64,000 nucleotides of DNA from Antilocapra americana (Eukaryota > Chordata > Mammalia > Artiodactyla > Antilocapridae). The translations under genes were made by a program, and so were the position numbers. Below the pieces are notes generated by a model, which made no database searches, was not told where the DNA came from, and saw only the letters and a program-made list of their open reading frames with translations. Location of the stretch: assembly GCA_007570785.1 (NCBI GenBank), contig ML664199.1, positions 23,457,907 through 23,521,906 of the forward strand. Reading direction: 5' to 3'. Positions 12,641 through 63,746 of the stretch are shown one piece after another; the stretch's first letter is position 1; the number at the start of each line of letters is the position of its first letter.

Positions 12641-14064
12641 AGATCAATTTAGTGTGTACTAAAACTAATAGAGGGATAGCTATCATGAACACAAAAGGTT
12701 TAGACTGGAGAAGGATAGGAAGTGGAGCGAAATCTTAAATGAGACTGCCTATTCCACAAAAAAAGGCTCAGAAGGAAATGTCTGCACAATGCCAAAGATT
12801 CTTCCTTGGGCAGAGATTGTTGAACCTAATGAGGTGGCTATTGGACTTTGGACAAGTCACTTAAACTTTCTCTGTTTGATCTTGAAAAGACTGAAGAAGT
12901 TCTCTCAAGGATCCTCTCTAGCTCTGTCATTCTGTAAATGTATATTGTTTTAGAAAAGACTGGAGAGTAGTGAGGAAAAACTTTAGACGTTATTAATAAG
13001 TATCTAAGTTGACCCCTCAGAGAAGGACAATAGTATGTGGATCAGCAGCAGGAGCAGTTATGGATGGAGTCCAGTAGTAGAGCTCTATTCTCTTCTATCT
13101 CTGCTTGCAATTGGTTAATTCTTAACTGACTTCATTTCTTTTGGTCAAAACTTGCTAAAACCAAGGAGTGGCAGACAACAACAAACTCACATTCTGACCT
13201 TTTCTAAACCACTTTCCTCGGAGCCATGGGCTTGATAATCAGTCTTTAAAGTTAGTGTTGGTGAAAATACCTTTGGGAAAAGTCACCAGCCTGCAATCTG
13301 TTTCTACTCACCAGTGTCCTATGTATCTTAGATCTTTGTTATTGCAGTGCACTACTTTCAGGAACCTTATCTTTTAGGGAATATACTAAGCTTCTGTAAC
13401 AAATAGACACACACCAAAAAATAAACAAAATATAGTAGCTAAAGCAAGACAAACATTTTCCTTATGTAACAGTCCAGAGGTAGACAGGCAGTCTAGGATC
13501 TGTTAGGCAGCTTTGCTTCACAAGGTTAACTTCAAAACCCAGGTTCTTTCTGTTACTTCTCTGCAGTCAGTCCTGTGTGGGTTCTTGTCTTCATAGTTTA
13601 AGCTGGCTCATCACCATTATAACTGAGTTTCAGTTTGTGTGAAAGTGTTACTCGAAAACTGGGTTGCAATAAGGAGAACACGGGATCTTTATCAAAGTGA
13701 TGTCTCCCTGAACAGCAAATAGGTAAATTTTAAGCTAAGGATATATGCATATTCATGAAGGGGTTTGAGCAGAAAAAATTCAGCATCAAATTGGGGCAAA
13801 GGTCAACAGAGTTCAAGTCTTATTTGATTAAAGTCAGGAGGGTCAATAGCATCATTCCATCCTTCACCTAGATGGGGGCCTTAATTCCTGCAGAACTCAA
13901 AGATACAATTTTATTATATATATCCCTTGAGGAGGAACTAAAATTGCTTTACCACTGCACTATTGCTTGACTGCCTTTTCTCTATTTCTGCTTTCCCTTT
14001 GTTCCCTTAAGATCATTAATTACTGAGACCTGTTAGGCCCCAGTGGCTTCTTTTATGTTCAAAG
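12641..14064. other. Intergenic DNA with unclassified old repeats
   Basis: No gene. A MIR-like scrap ('gacaagtcacttaaactttc') lies near 12852. The segment 13370-13950 reads like degraded interspersed repeat (for example 'taacagtccagaggtagac' and later 'cctgcagaactcaaagatac'). It may be LTR-derived, but I cannot name the family. Confidence 0.35.
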
Positions 14065-14690
14065 CAGTGCTACTTACAATAGACAAGACATGGAAATAAC
14101 CTGTCCATCAACATATGAATGAATAAAGATGTGGTGTGTGTGGGTGTGTGATGGAATACTACTTAGCCATAAAAAAGAACGAAACAGGGAGGAGGGAGGG
14201 GGGTTCCGGAGGGGAAGCATATGTAAACCCATGGTGATATCATGACAATGTATGGCAAAAACAATAAAAAAAAAAAAAAGAACGAAACAATGTCATTTGT
14301 GGCAACATGAATGGACCTAGAGATTATCAACCTAAATGAAGTAAGTTGGAGAGAGAAAGACAAACACTATATGGTATCACTTATATGTGGAATCTGAAAA
14401 AAAAATACTGTAAATGAACTTATCAACGAAACAGTCTCACAGAACAGGTTTGTGGTTACCAAGGGTGGAAGAGGGTGAAGGAGAGCTAGATTGAGTTTGG
14501 GATTAGCAGATGCAAACTATTGTATATAAACAACAAAGTCCTACTGCATAGCATAGGAAACTATATTCAACATCTTGTAATAAACTATAATGGAAAATAA
14601 TATGGAAAAATGTAACTAAATCGTTTCGCTGTACAGCAAGAAGCCAACAACATTGTAAATGAACTAAAACAAAATTTTAAAAGAGAAAAA
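14065..14690 (+). mobile_element. L1 3' end, sense, carrying a nested insertion
   Basis: Shows the typical L1 ORF2 C-terminal and 3' UTR order: 'ggaatactacttagccat', 'gcaacatgaatggacctagag', 'tatatgtggaatctgaaaa', then 'gtcctactgcatagca' and the terminal region. It is interrupted at 14187-14274 by a younger L1 tail. Confidence 0.85.
14187..14274 (+). mobile_element. Very short young L1 3' tail insertion
   Basis: About 88 bp consisting only of the G-rich last part of a ruminant L1 3' UTR ('gggttccggaggggaagc', 'catgacaatgtatggcaaa') plus a poly(A). It is flanked by a direct repeat, aaaaagaacgaaaca, ending at 14186 and 14289. This identifies a nested, heavily 5'-truncated retrotransposition. 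Confidence 0.88.
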
Positions 14691-15299
14691 ATACTGACGT
14701 GTAGCATTTACCCTGCAAGACTGGGCCTTATCCATCTGACTAGGTTTCCAGTAGTAGTCACCAAAGTAACGTCCTTCCTGAACCTCTTAATGTACGAAAC
14801 CTCAAGGAGTAACCCAAAGCTATTTACATTTTTCAGGAGATGCCTCCTGATGAAGCCCACGCTTCACCCAAGATATTTCTTGCATCCTCAGATCATGCAG
14901 TTTTCCCATCCTACCTGACCTAAGCGGGTATATCAAAGCCACCAACAACTTCATTCTTTATGAGTTCTTTCTCCCCCATTTGCCCCTTTCTTCTGGACTC
15001 AAAGGCAATCATTCTGAGTGAAGTTCTGGCTCTGGAGGGCATCTGGTTGCTAAGAGACAGGACGCTGGGAGGGTAGGGACGCTGCACTGCGACAGGCCAG
15101 AGAAAGAATTTGAGGGGGGCGGGGAAGAAACCGGCAAAGGCTAGGCCGAGGAGCCGCTCTTCGCAGCACCCGCTCCCTGCAGCCCGAAAGGAGCTCGTCG
15201 TTCATAGGCTGCGCCTCTGCGGCGCTGGCCTGCGATTGGCCAGGCGGCGTCGATCTCCGCGTTCCCCGCCCCGCGGCGCTGGTACCCCAGCCGTAGGGT

Positions 15300-15389
15300 T
15301 TGCGGGTCTGGTCGCTGCAGCTTCATGGCGCGGGTGGTGCGGGGCTCTGCAGGTGACGGGGGCGAAGCGAGGGCCACTGCGGCCTAGAG
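15300..15389 (+). other. SANBR: SANBR exon 1 (5' UTR), start approximate
   Basis: The 3' end is set by a strong donor, gag|gtgagt, at 15389/15390. The next exon in frame begins at 21585, making exon 1 non-coding. The transcription start cannot be fixed from sequence, and 15300 is only a placeholder inside the island. Intron 1 spans 15390-21584. Confidence 0.6.
15325..15387 (+). CDS. Upstream ORF in exon 1, 20 codons
   Basis: The first ATG in the proposed exon 1 lies at 15325 (G at +4, T at -3, so moderate initiation context). It opens a 20-codon frame ending in TAG at 15385-15387, two bases before the splice donor. If transcription starts upstream of 15325, scanning ribosomes would meet it before the SANBR start, so it could lower SANBR translation. 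Its small Arg/Ala/Gly-rich product shows no motif. Whether it is translated is unknown. Confidence 0.4.
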   Translation: MARVVRGSAGDGGEARATAA

Positions 15390-15840
15390 GTGAGTGACGA
15401 GCCGAGGGAGCTCGGGGGCTGGTCGGGGTCGAGAAGTGCTGCGAGAGGCGTTTACCGCTGGCGCTAGCGGCCCCCTCTGCGGCCTCCTCCGCTTTAGGGC
15501 CGCAAGTCTCGCTAGTGGAAAGTGCCCCCCAACCGCCCCCACGTGCATCGAGCGGCCCTCCGGCTCTGCCTTCTCCAGATCCCCAAAGCCGGTCCCTCCT
15601 GTTAACCAGCAGAGGGAGCGCAGCGTCTGCCGTCCTGGCCCCACCCCTAGTCCCTGCCCTGCATCTTCCCCTGCCTCGGCCCTTTGCTTTCCCCGCGCCT
15701 TTGTCCATCCCTCAGCCTCTCAGCGGCCAGAGTTTCTACCCACAAGGGGAGGCGGGAGACCACGAAGGTCTAGGCTGCCCGAGAGGACGTGCAGTGCAGC
15801 GAGCCTCTGGGACGAAGGTTGCGGGGCGTTGATGTTTTCT

Positions 15841-16518
15841 TTCTAGGTTTCAATTGTGGTTTTATTTTCTCCTTCACTGTGAAAGCCAGATGCCCGTTCT
15901 CGTGGTCAGAAAGCCTGGGCACAAGGCTTCTACCCTGGTGATGATGACTCAATGTTGTCTCCCATCCGGTGTTATGCCAGAGGCCTTTGACCTGCCCTGC
16001 TGGCTCCTCAGGCACCTATCCTTCTCAGCCTAGGGGAAAAGTCTCTGTCTACCAGATCTTTTTCTATTTGAAAACAGAAAAAACAGATGCCAGTTTTGGA
16101 CCTCTGTTTGGTCTTGTTAGTACATTTAAACTCCCATCGTGGAAATGGAGAGGGCATGAGATGTGTTAAAATGTGTATTTAGAGTATTAAACAATTTTTA
16201 TTTTTGGTAAATAACATGTTTCATGCTAAACATTAGCATATTTTTCATATTTTATCATGAATGGGAGTAAATCTAGCAATAGTGTCATTTGAGCTTCAAA
16301 CTTTTTCTTATTGGCAATTGTTGATAACTCTGTACTTCTTTTCTAGAAGGGGATGCACATTTGCAGTTATTCTGAGAGAATTCTTTCTCTAGGGATGCTT
16401 TCTTGAATATTTGTTTAACCAGAATTAATACTGGGTAGTTTTCCCTTGCTTGGTGTGATTCAGTTGTGTAAGGAAAATATCAACAGAAAAAAAAATTGTT
16501 TTCTACATTTAGATGATG
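15841..16518. other. Intron 1, no recognised feature
   Basis: Sequence falls from GC-rich island edge into AT-rich intron. I see no gene or repeat that I can name. Confidence 0.5.
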
Positions 16519-18030
16519 TTCAGTTCAGTTAGTTCACTTGCTCAGTCATATCCAACTCTTTGCAACCACATGGACCACCGCATGCCAGGCCTCCCAGTCC
16601 GTTGCCACCTCCTGGAGTTTACTCAAACTCATGTTTTGAGTGGGTGATACCATCCAACCTTCTCATTGTCTGTCGTCCTCTTCTCCGCCTGCCTTCAATC
16701 TTTCCCAGCATCAGGGTCTTTTCGAAGGAGTCAGTTGTTCCCATCAGGTGGCCAAAGTATTGGAGTTTCAGCTTTAGTAGCAGTCCTTCCAATGAATATT
16801 CAGGACTGATTTCCTTTGAGATGGACTGGTTTGATCTCCTTACAGTCCAGGGAACACTCAAGAGTCTTCTCCAACACCACAGTTCAAAAGCATCAATTCT
16901 TTGGTGCTCAGCTTTCTTTATAGTCCAGCTCTCACATCAATACATGACTACTGGAAAAAACCATAGCTTTCACTGGATGGATCTTTGTTGGCAAAGTAAT
17001 GTCTCTACTTTTAAAAATGCTGACTAGGTTGGTCATAACTTTTCTTCCAAGGAGCAAGTGTCTTTTAATTTCACGGCTGCAGTCACCATCTGCAGTGATT
17101 TTGGAGCCCAAGAAAATAGTCTTATCACTGTTTCTATTGTCTCCCCATCTGTTTGGCATGAAGTGATGGGACCGGATGCCATGATCCTAGTTTTCTCAAT
17201 GTTGAGCCTCAAGCTAACTTTTTCACCCTCTTCTTTCACTTTCATCAAGAGGCTCTTTAGTTCTTCTTCACTTTCTGCCACAAGGGTGGTGTCATCTGCA
17301 TATCTGAGGTTATTGATATTTCTCTCGGCAATCTTGATTTCAACCTGTGCTTCATCCAGCCCAGTGTTTCTTATGATGTACTCCTTATATAAGTTAAATA
17401 AGCAGGGTGACAATATACAGCCTTGATGTACTCCTTTTCCTATTTAAAACCAGTGTGTTCCATGTCCAGTTCTAATTGTTGCTTCCTGACCTGCATACAG
17501 ATTTCTCAAGAGGCGGGTCAGATGTTCTGGTATTCCCATCTCTTTCAGAGTTTTCCAGAGTTTGTTGTGGTCCACATAGTCAAAAGCTTTGGCATAGTCA
17601 GTAAAGCAGAAATAGATGTTTTTTATGGAACTCTCTTGCTTTTTCGATGTTTCAGCAGATGTTGGCAATTTGATCTCTGCTTCCTTTGCCTTTTCTAAAT
17701 CCAGTTTCAACATCTGGAAGTTCACAGTTACTGTTGAAGCCTGGCTTGGAGAATTTTGAGCATTACTAATATGTGAGATGAGTGCAATTGTGCAGTAGTT
17801 TGAGCATTCTTTGCCATTGCCTTTCTTTAAGATTGGAATGAAAACTGACCTTTTCCCGTCCTGTGGCTACTGCTGAGTTTTCCCAATTTGCTGGCATATT
17901 GTGTGCAGCACTTTCACAGCATCATCTTTTAGGTTTTGAAATAGCTCCACTGGAATTCCATCACCTCCACTAGTGTTGTTTGTAGTGATGCTTCCTAATG
18001 CCCACTTGTCTTCACATTCCAGACTGTCTG
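16519..18030 (-). mobile_element. BovB LINE, 5'-truncated, 1.5 kb
   Basis: The antisense 3' end starts near 16519 (ttcagttcagttagttc). RT remnants include DYAKAFDYVDHNKLW in 17444-17725 and an intact YADD-coding box at 17291-17302. Stops and frameshifts break it into at least four frames. The 5' break abuts a partial Bov-tA at 18033. Confidence 0.9.
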
Positions 18031-18032
18031 GC

Positions 18033-18312
18033 TCCTGCAATGCAGGAGACCCAGTTTGATTCCTGGGTCAGGAAGATCCCCTGGAAAAGGGATAGGCTAC
18101 CCACTCCAGTATTCTTGGGCTTTTCTTGTGGCTCAGCTGATAAAGAATCCACCTGCAATGTGGGAGGCCTGGGTTCGATCCCTGGGTTTGGAAGATCTCC
18201 TGGGGAAGGGAAAGGCTACCCACTCCAGTATTCTGGCCTGGAGAATTCCATGGACTGTATAGTCCATGGGGTCTCAAAGAGTGACACGACTGAGTGACTT
18301 TCACTTTCACTT
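18033..18312 (+). mobile_element. Tandem Bov-tA SINEs (partial plus full)
   Basis: A headless partial copy (18033-18115, starting in the 'cctgcaatgcaggagac' part) runs directly into a full copy whose tRNA-like head starts 'gggcttttcttgtggctcag' near 18116. The full copy ends in the 'gacacgactgagtgac' tail. The tandem could be one SINE inserted into another or a slipped duplication. Confidence 0.85.
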
Positions 18313-18558
18313 TTCAGAGGTATTACCATCACTTAATTTTCATTGCAGAAGTTCAAATGACCTGCCCTAATTTGTGTGGAGTTAAACCTCAAACCTAAGT
18401 TTCAGATTCCTATGTGCATTGCTTCTTCCACTGTAGTAGTGTGTCAGTAGATCTCTGCTTTATACTTCTTTTCCTAAAATAGGTAACATTTTTCCATAAG
18501 AACAGTTTTGTTTTGGGGGATTATATTTCCAGCACAGATTCAGCATCAATAAAGTCAT

Positions 18559-19140
18559 TGTTGTTGTTCATTTGCCCAGTCTTGTCTCACTCTTTGGAAC
18601 CCCATAAATTGCAGCATGCCAGTCATGCCTGTCCATCACCATCTCCTGAAGTTTGCCCTGAGTTCATGTCCGTTGCATTGGAGATGCCATCCAGCCTTCT
18701 CATCCTCAGATGCCCTCTTCTTCTGCCCTCAATCTTTCCCAGCATCAGGGACTTTTCCAGTGAGTCAGCTGTTCGAATCTGGTAACCAAATACTGGAGTT
18801 CAGTTTCAACATCAGTCCTTCCAGTGAGTGTTCAGGGTTTATTTCCCTTAAGATTGACTGATTTGATCTCCTTGCTGTCCAAGGGCCTCTCAGGAGTCTT
18901 CTCCAGCAACACAGTTCAAAGGCATCAATTCTTTGGGGCTCCACCTTCTTTACGGTCAAGCTCTCACAACCGTACGTGATCACTGAGAAGACCATAGCCT
19001 TGACTATACAGACCTTTGCCGGCAGAGTCATGTGTCTGCTTTTCAACACACTGTCTAGGTTTGTCATAGCTCTCCTGCCAGGACGCAAACATCTTCTGAT
19101 TTCATGATTGCAGTCACCATCCACAGTGATTTTAAGAGTC
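18559..19140 (-). mobile_element. BovB LINE 3' end, 5'-truncated
   Basis: About 580 bp of BovB 3' sequence, antisense, flanked by a 12-bp target-site duplication, caataaagtcat, at 18547-18558 and 19141-19152. Divergence is higher than in the copy at 22642, which suggests an older insertion. Confidence 0.95.
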
Positions 19141-19254
19141 CAATAAAGTCATAGATATGACTAATTGTAAATCTTTTCATCTGTAAATTTACATTCTAAC
19201 TTCAGATACAATGCCTGGCACATTGTGGAGGCTCGGTAAATGTTAGTTTTGTTT

Positions 19255-19320
19255 TTGTTTTTTTTTTAACAATTTCAGCTTTATTGAAGTATAATTGACA
19301 TAAATTCTCAAAATTTTTTA
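19255..19320 (-). mobile_element. L1 3' UTR scrap
   Basis: A T-run followed by 'cagctttattgaagtataattgac' is the usual antisense L1 terminal signature. Confidence 0.55.
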
Positions 19321-19514
19321 AATTTGAAGGGAGTAGCTTCTTTTTTCCTTCAGTACCACAGCCTTTTCCCTCCCTTGGCTCACAAACAGAAGCTTTGGAA
19401 ATTGCTACATTGAATCATGACTAACTTCATTATGTTTAGACTCTGTGTCTCTCTACCCTAAGCCATCATTCCCATTTGCTATTTCCCCTATACTCTACTT
19501 CTCGAATAGAATGG

Positions 19515-19735
19515 AAAGAGCATGGATCCAAGAGTCAGTTTTACCTGGGTCTTGGTTCTGACTCTTCTTAGCTCTGTGGCCTTGTCCAAGTTATTTAACT
19601 TTTCTGAATGTGTTTCTTCATCTTGTAAAATTGGGGAAAGACTCTATCTTATAGGCTTGTGGTGAGAATTGAAATAAGTTATATAAAATCCTTAGCACAG
19701 CTCCAGGCTCCTAGGAAACACTTGATAAATAAGTT
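19515..19735 (+). mobile_element. MIR SINE remnant
   Basis: Contains the MIR core order: 'agctctgtggccttgtcc', 'aagttatttaacttttctg', 'cttgtaaaattgggg', then the 'cttagcacagctccaggc' end. It is an ancient mammalian SINE. Confidence 0.75.
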
Positions 19736-19869
19736 CTTAAAATTCTCTTAAGGTTGAAGGAGATAGATTCTTTTTCTCTTTAACACCGGTCTTCCCCTCC
19801 TCCACAATACCAACAGTTATTTGTCCCTCCTCTGCCCTTGCATGGCTCCTCTCTGCTCTGGCTCTCAGC

Positions 19870-20025
19870 AGATGATACTAAAATCATCTGCTTGTCTACC
19901 TGTATCCTCAGCTCTCTGCCAGTCAACTAACTCCTTGAGGACAGGGACCATGCTGTATTTAGTATGGTATCCCCTGTGCTTGGCCTGGCTTATAGTTGAT
20001 ACTCACTAAATGTTTATTGAGGTAC
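19870..20025 (+). mobile_element. L2 LINE 3' end remnant
   Basis: Terminal L2 phrases are present: 'actccttgaggacagggacc' and 'gatactcactaaatgtttat'. Confidence 0.7.
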
Positions 20026-20202
20026 ATCCCTTTGGAAAGCCTTCTAGAGGCTTTTTTCCTTGGTCATCATGTTGCCTGAAGATTTCGGACACACCCTTAG
20101 TCGCTTGATTCAAGGTCTCCTGGGTTGAACCAGAGGATATGTGGTAGCAGGACCGGGATGGGGAACCAAGTAAAGAAGCAGGGAAAGCCACCACTCTGCA
20201 GG

Positions 20203-20256
<54 letters not shown>
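20203..20256 (+). repeat. (TG)n microsatellite
   Basis: A pure TG run of 46 bp (20211-20256, 23 units) is preceded by an interrupted 'gtgtgag' unit. A weaker TG-rich patch follows to about 20310. The long pure tract is probably polymorphic. Confidence 0.95.
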
Positions 20257-20258
<2 letters not shown>

Positions 20259-20559
20259 GGTGCCGTGGCTTTTATATATGAGAGTCAGAGGGTGTGTTTG
20301 GGTGTGTGTAAGGGTTAAACCTTGTCAGGCCGGTCGCCACATTGCTTCTGAAGACAAGGAATAAGAGAACTTTACAAAAAATGTTTCAAACATATAAAAA
20401 CAATGCTAATTACATTTGTTAATATAATCTCCTCACCACATATATTTCATAATCATATGCACAATAACTATTATGCTTATCCTAAAATGTCAGATTAACT
20501 TGGCTCGAAGTTTCATGTGATTACATCTATCAAATTAAGTATACTCAGCCTTCACTGTA

Positions 20560-20825
20560 GCTGCTGCTGCTGCTAAGTCGCTTCAGTCGTGTCCGACTCT
20601 GTGCGACCCCATAGACAGCAGCCCACCATCCTTGGGATTCTCCAGGCAAGAACACTGGAGTGGGTTACCATTTCCTTCTCCAGTGCATGAAGGTGAAAAG
20701 TGAAAGTGAAGCCGTTCAGTCGTGTCCAACTCTTAGCGACCCCATGGACTGCAGCCTACCAGGCTCCTTCGTCCATGGGATTTTCCAGGCAAGAGTACTG
20801 GAGTGGGGTGCCACTGCCTTTTCCC
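20560..20825 (-). mobile_element. BOV-A2 SINE
   Basis: Two Bov-A units in tandem, antisense. Each contains a 'gtgtccgactct/gtgtccaactct' and 'caagaacactggagtgg'-type block, and they are joined by a 'gtgaaaagtgaaagtgaag' linker. A (GCT)4 tract lies at the left end. Confidence 0.9.
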
Positions 20826-21149
20826 TTCATTGTAGCATGGACATTCAATCACAGAGAGAGAAAGTATGGCTTGGGACTGCAATGAAATTATTACATAACT
20901 ATCTTTGTTTTCACTGTTTAGCTCCACCATCCATGAACTGCTAATCAAAATATAAATCAGCCACTCATAAGGGGTTTTTTAAGGAAGATATATTGTATTC
21001 AACTTTTTCTCTGTTTTGTTATGAAAATCTTTTAACATACAGCAAAATCAAAAGAATTTTATAGTGAACACTTATATACCTATCATTTATACTCTGTCCT
21101 TAACATTTTATCATATTTTTTAAATCATATATTTACCCAGCTGTATATC

Positions 21150-21372
21150 CTTCTCCTTCCCTGATGGCTCAGTGAGTAAGGAATCAACCTGAAGTAGAAG
21201 AGTTATAGGAGATTGGGTTTGATCCCTGGGTTGGGAAGATCCCCTAGAGGAGGGTAGGGCAGCCCACTCCAGTGTCCTTGCCTGGCGAATCCCATGGACA
21301 GAGGAGCCTCATGGGCTGCAGTCCGTGGAGTTGCAAAGAGTTGGACACGACTGAGCAACTAAGCACACACAT
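21150..21372 (+). mobile_element. Bov-tA SINE
   Basis: Sense copy with head 'ccctgatggctcagtgag', box B-like 'gggtttgatccctgggttgg', and tail 'ggacacgactgagcaac'. Confidence 0.9.
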
Positions 21373-21584
21373 CCTTCTATCTATGTATCTACCAATCCAT
21401 AATATTAAAGTGCTGTTATATTTGAAGAGACTTGAGCTGTATATTCTGTGTTGATTTTTAGTTCAGTTTTATTTTTCTCTTTTATAGTAGCAGTTAACTC
21501 TTAGGAATGAATTATAACTGATTTGTAATGTTGTGAAAACATTTGGATTTCAGATGGAAATAAATTTGTCTTTTCTGTTTCTAG

Positions 21585-61400
<39,816 letters not shown>

Positions 61401-61681
61401 CTACAAGAAGAAACCAGAAAAAAAATCTTCATCACCATGGGTTAGACAAATATTTCTTAGCTACGACACCAAAAGCATGATCCATTAAAGAAAAAAATTG
61501 GATTTCATCAAAATTTAAAACTTCTTTTTGAAAGGCATTATTAAGATAATGAAAAAATAAGCCATAAACTGTGAGAAAATAAACAGCCCAATAAAAAGAA
61601 GCAGGCAAAAAATTAACCATAGACTTCATGAGAGAAGGTAGCAAAGGAGCACAGGAAAAGATAGCAACATCATTAGTCATT

Positions 61682-61888
61682 TTTTTTTGTTGTTTAGTTG
61701 CTAAGTCTTGTCCAACTCTTTTGTGAACCCCTGGACTGTAGTCTACCAGGCACCTCTGTGCATGGCATTTCCCAGGAGCAGGTTGCCATTTCCTTCTCCG
61801 GAGGATCTTCCTGACCCAGGGATCGAATTCCTGTCTCCTGCAGTGAAGACAGATTCTTTACTGCTGAGCCACCCCCAGAAACCCCACC
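61682..61888 (-). mobile_element. Bov-tA SINE nested in L1
   Basis: Antisense copy from a T-run to the head complement 'gctgagccacccccagaaac'. It is bounded by agtcatt at 61675-61681 and 61889-61895. Confidence 0.9.
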
Positions 61889-61895
61889 AGTCATT

Positions 61896-63746
61896 ATTAC
61901 TGTTGTTCAGTCACTAAGTCTTGTCCTACTCTTTGTGACCCCATGGAATGTAGCATACCAAGGCTTCTCTGTCCTCCACTATCTCCTGGAGTTTGCTCAG
62001 ACTCTTGTCCATTGGATCAGCGATACTAACTATCTTATCCTCTGCTGCCCATTTCTCCTCTTGCCATCAGTCTTTTTCAGCATCAGAGTCTTCACCAGTG
62101 AGTCAGCTCTTCACATCAGGTAGCTACAGTATTGGAGCTTCAGCATCAGTCCTTTCAATGAATATTCAGGGTTGATTTCCTTTAGGATTGACTGGTTTGA
62201 TCTCCTTGCAGTCCAGGGGACTGCAGCACCACAATTCAAAAGCATATGTTCTTCGGTGCTCAGTCTTCTTTATGATCCAACTCTCATATCCATACAAGAC
62301 TACTGGGAAAACCATAGCCTTGACTATACGAACCTTTGTCAGCAAAGTGGTAGCTCTGCTTTTGAATATGTTGTCTAGGTTTTGCTTAGTTTTCCTTCCA
62401 AGGAGCAAACATCTTTTAATTTCATGGCTGCAGTCAAAATTTCACCATGAAATTTTGGAGTGTCCACAGTGGTTTTGAAGTCAAGAATGTAAAATCTGTC
62501 ACTGCTTCTATTTTTTCTGCTTCTATTTGCCATGAAATGATGGGACCAGATGCCATGATCTTAGTTTTTGATGTGAGTTTCAAGCCAGCTTTTCACTAGC
62601 CCCTGTCAAGAGTCTTTTCAGTTCCTCTTCACTTCCTGTCATTAGAGTGGTATCATCTGCATATCTGAGGTTGTTGATATTTCTCCTAGCAGTCTTGATT
62701 CCAGCTTGTGTTTCATCCAGCCCAGCATTTCACATGATATACTCTGTGTAAAAGTTAAGTAAGCAGGTTGACAGTATTTAGCCTTGACGTATTCCTTTCC
62801 CAGTTTTGAACCAGTCCATTGCCATGTCTGGTTCTAGCTGTTACTTCTTGACCCACATACAGTTTCTCAGGAGACAGGTAAGGTGGTCTGGTATCCCCAG
62901 TTCTTTAAGAATTTTCCAGCTTGTTATGATACACACAGTCAAAGACTTTAGTGTAGTCAGAAGTAGACATTTTTCTGGAATTCCCTTGCTTTTTCCATGA
63001 TCCAACAAATGTTGACAATTTGATCTCTGTTTCCTCTGCCTTTTCTAAACCCAGCTGTATTCTCAGTTCACATACAGTTGAAGCCTAGCTTGAAGGATTT
63101 TGAGCATTACCATGCTAGCATGTGAAATGAGTGCACTTGTGCAGTAGTTTGAACATTCTTTGGCATTGCCCTTCTTTGGAATGGAATGAAAACTGACCTT
63201 TTCCAGTCCTGTGGCCACTGCTGAGTTTTCCAGATTTGCTGACATATTGAGTGCAGCACTTTAACAGCATCATCTTTTAGAATTTGAATTAGCTCAACTG
63301 GAATTCCCTCACCTCCACTAGCTTTGTTCGTAGTGATGCTTAAGGCCCACTTGACTTCACACTCCAGGCTGTCTGGCTGCAGGTGAGTGACAACACCATG
63401 GTGGTTATCTGGGTCATTAAGACCTTTCTTGTATAGTTCTGTGTATTCTTGCCACCTCCTCTTCATCCCTTCTGCTTCTGTTAGGTCCATACCATTTCTT
63501 TCCTTTATTGTGCCCATCCCTGCATAAAATGTTCCCTTGACATCTCCAGTTTTCTTAAATAAATTTCTCGTCTTTCCCATTCTGTTGTTTTCCTGTTTCT
63601 TTGCATTGTTCATTGTAGAAGGCCTTCTTATCTCTCCTTGCTTTTCTCTGGAACTCTGCATTCAGTTTCTTTTTTCCTTTGCCTTTCACTTTGCTTCTTT
63701 CCTCAGCTATTAGTTAAGCCTCCTCAGACAGCCTCTTTGCCTTCTC
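61896..63746 (-). mobile_element. BovB LINE, antisense, 5'-truncated, 1.85 kb
   Basis: The 3' end starts near 61896 ('gttgttcagtcactaagtc'). RT remnants include a frame at 63107-63661 and a YADD-coding box at 62652-62663. It is bounded by agtcatt at 61889-61895 and 63747-63753. Several frameshifts, including a local rearrangement near 62430-62460, leave it inactive. Confidence 0.92.

Larger units (their letters stand above)
15050..15840 (+). promoter_or_regulatory. SANBR: CpG-island promoter of SANBR
   Basis: The only CpG-dense, GC-rich block in the window, in sharp contrast to its AT-rich surroundings. It contains an inverted CCAAT box (ATTGG at 15235-15239, in gcgattggcc), GC-box-like runs and no evident TATA box. 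This is typical of a housekeeping-type promoter with dispersed start sites. It contains exon 1 and its donor at 15389/15390. Several long open frames on both strands (for example 15202-15708 minus) reflect GC richness and show no domain. Confidence 0.85.

Noticed and set aside
1..15000. Coding exons of PEX13, the usual upstream neighbour of SANBR in mammals
   Set aside because: I see no PEX13-like coding sequence. It should lie left of the window, and its 3' UTR cannot be identified here.
15141..15846. Long open frames on both strands in the CpG island
   Set aside because: Open because GC-rich DNA has few stops. No domain, low-complexity Arg/Pro/Ala/Gly composition, and a clear splice donor inside.
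20125..20364. 79-codon frame with a Cys-Val repeat
   Set aside because: The repeat is the translation of the (TG)n microsatellite.
20569..20830. Tandem units as a CRISPR-like array
   Set aside because: They are Bov-A units of SINEs in a mammalian genome. No regularly spaced identical repeats with unique spacers exist.
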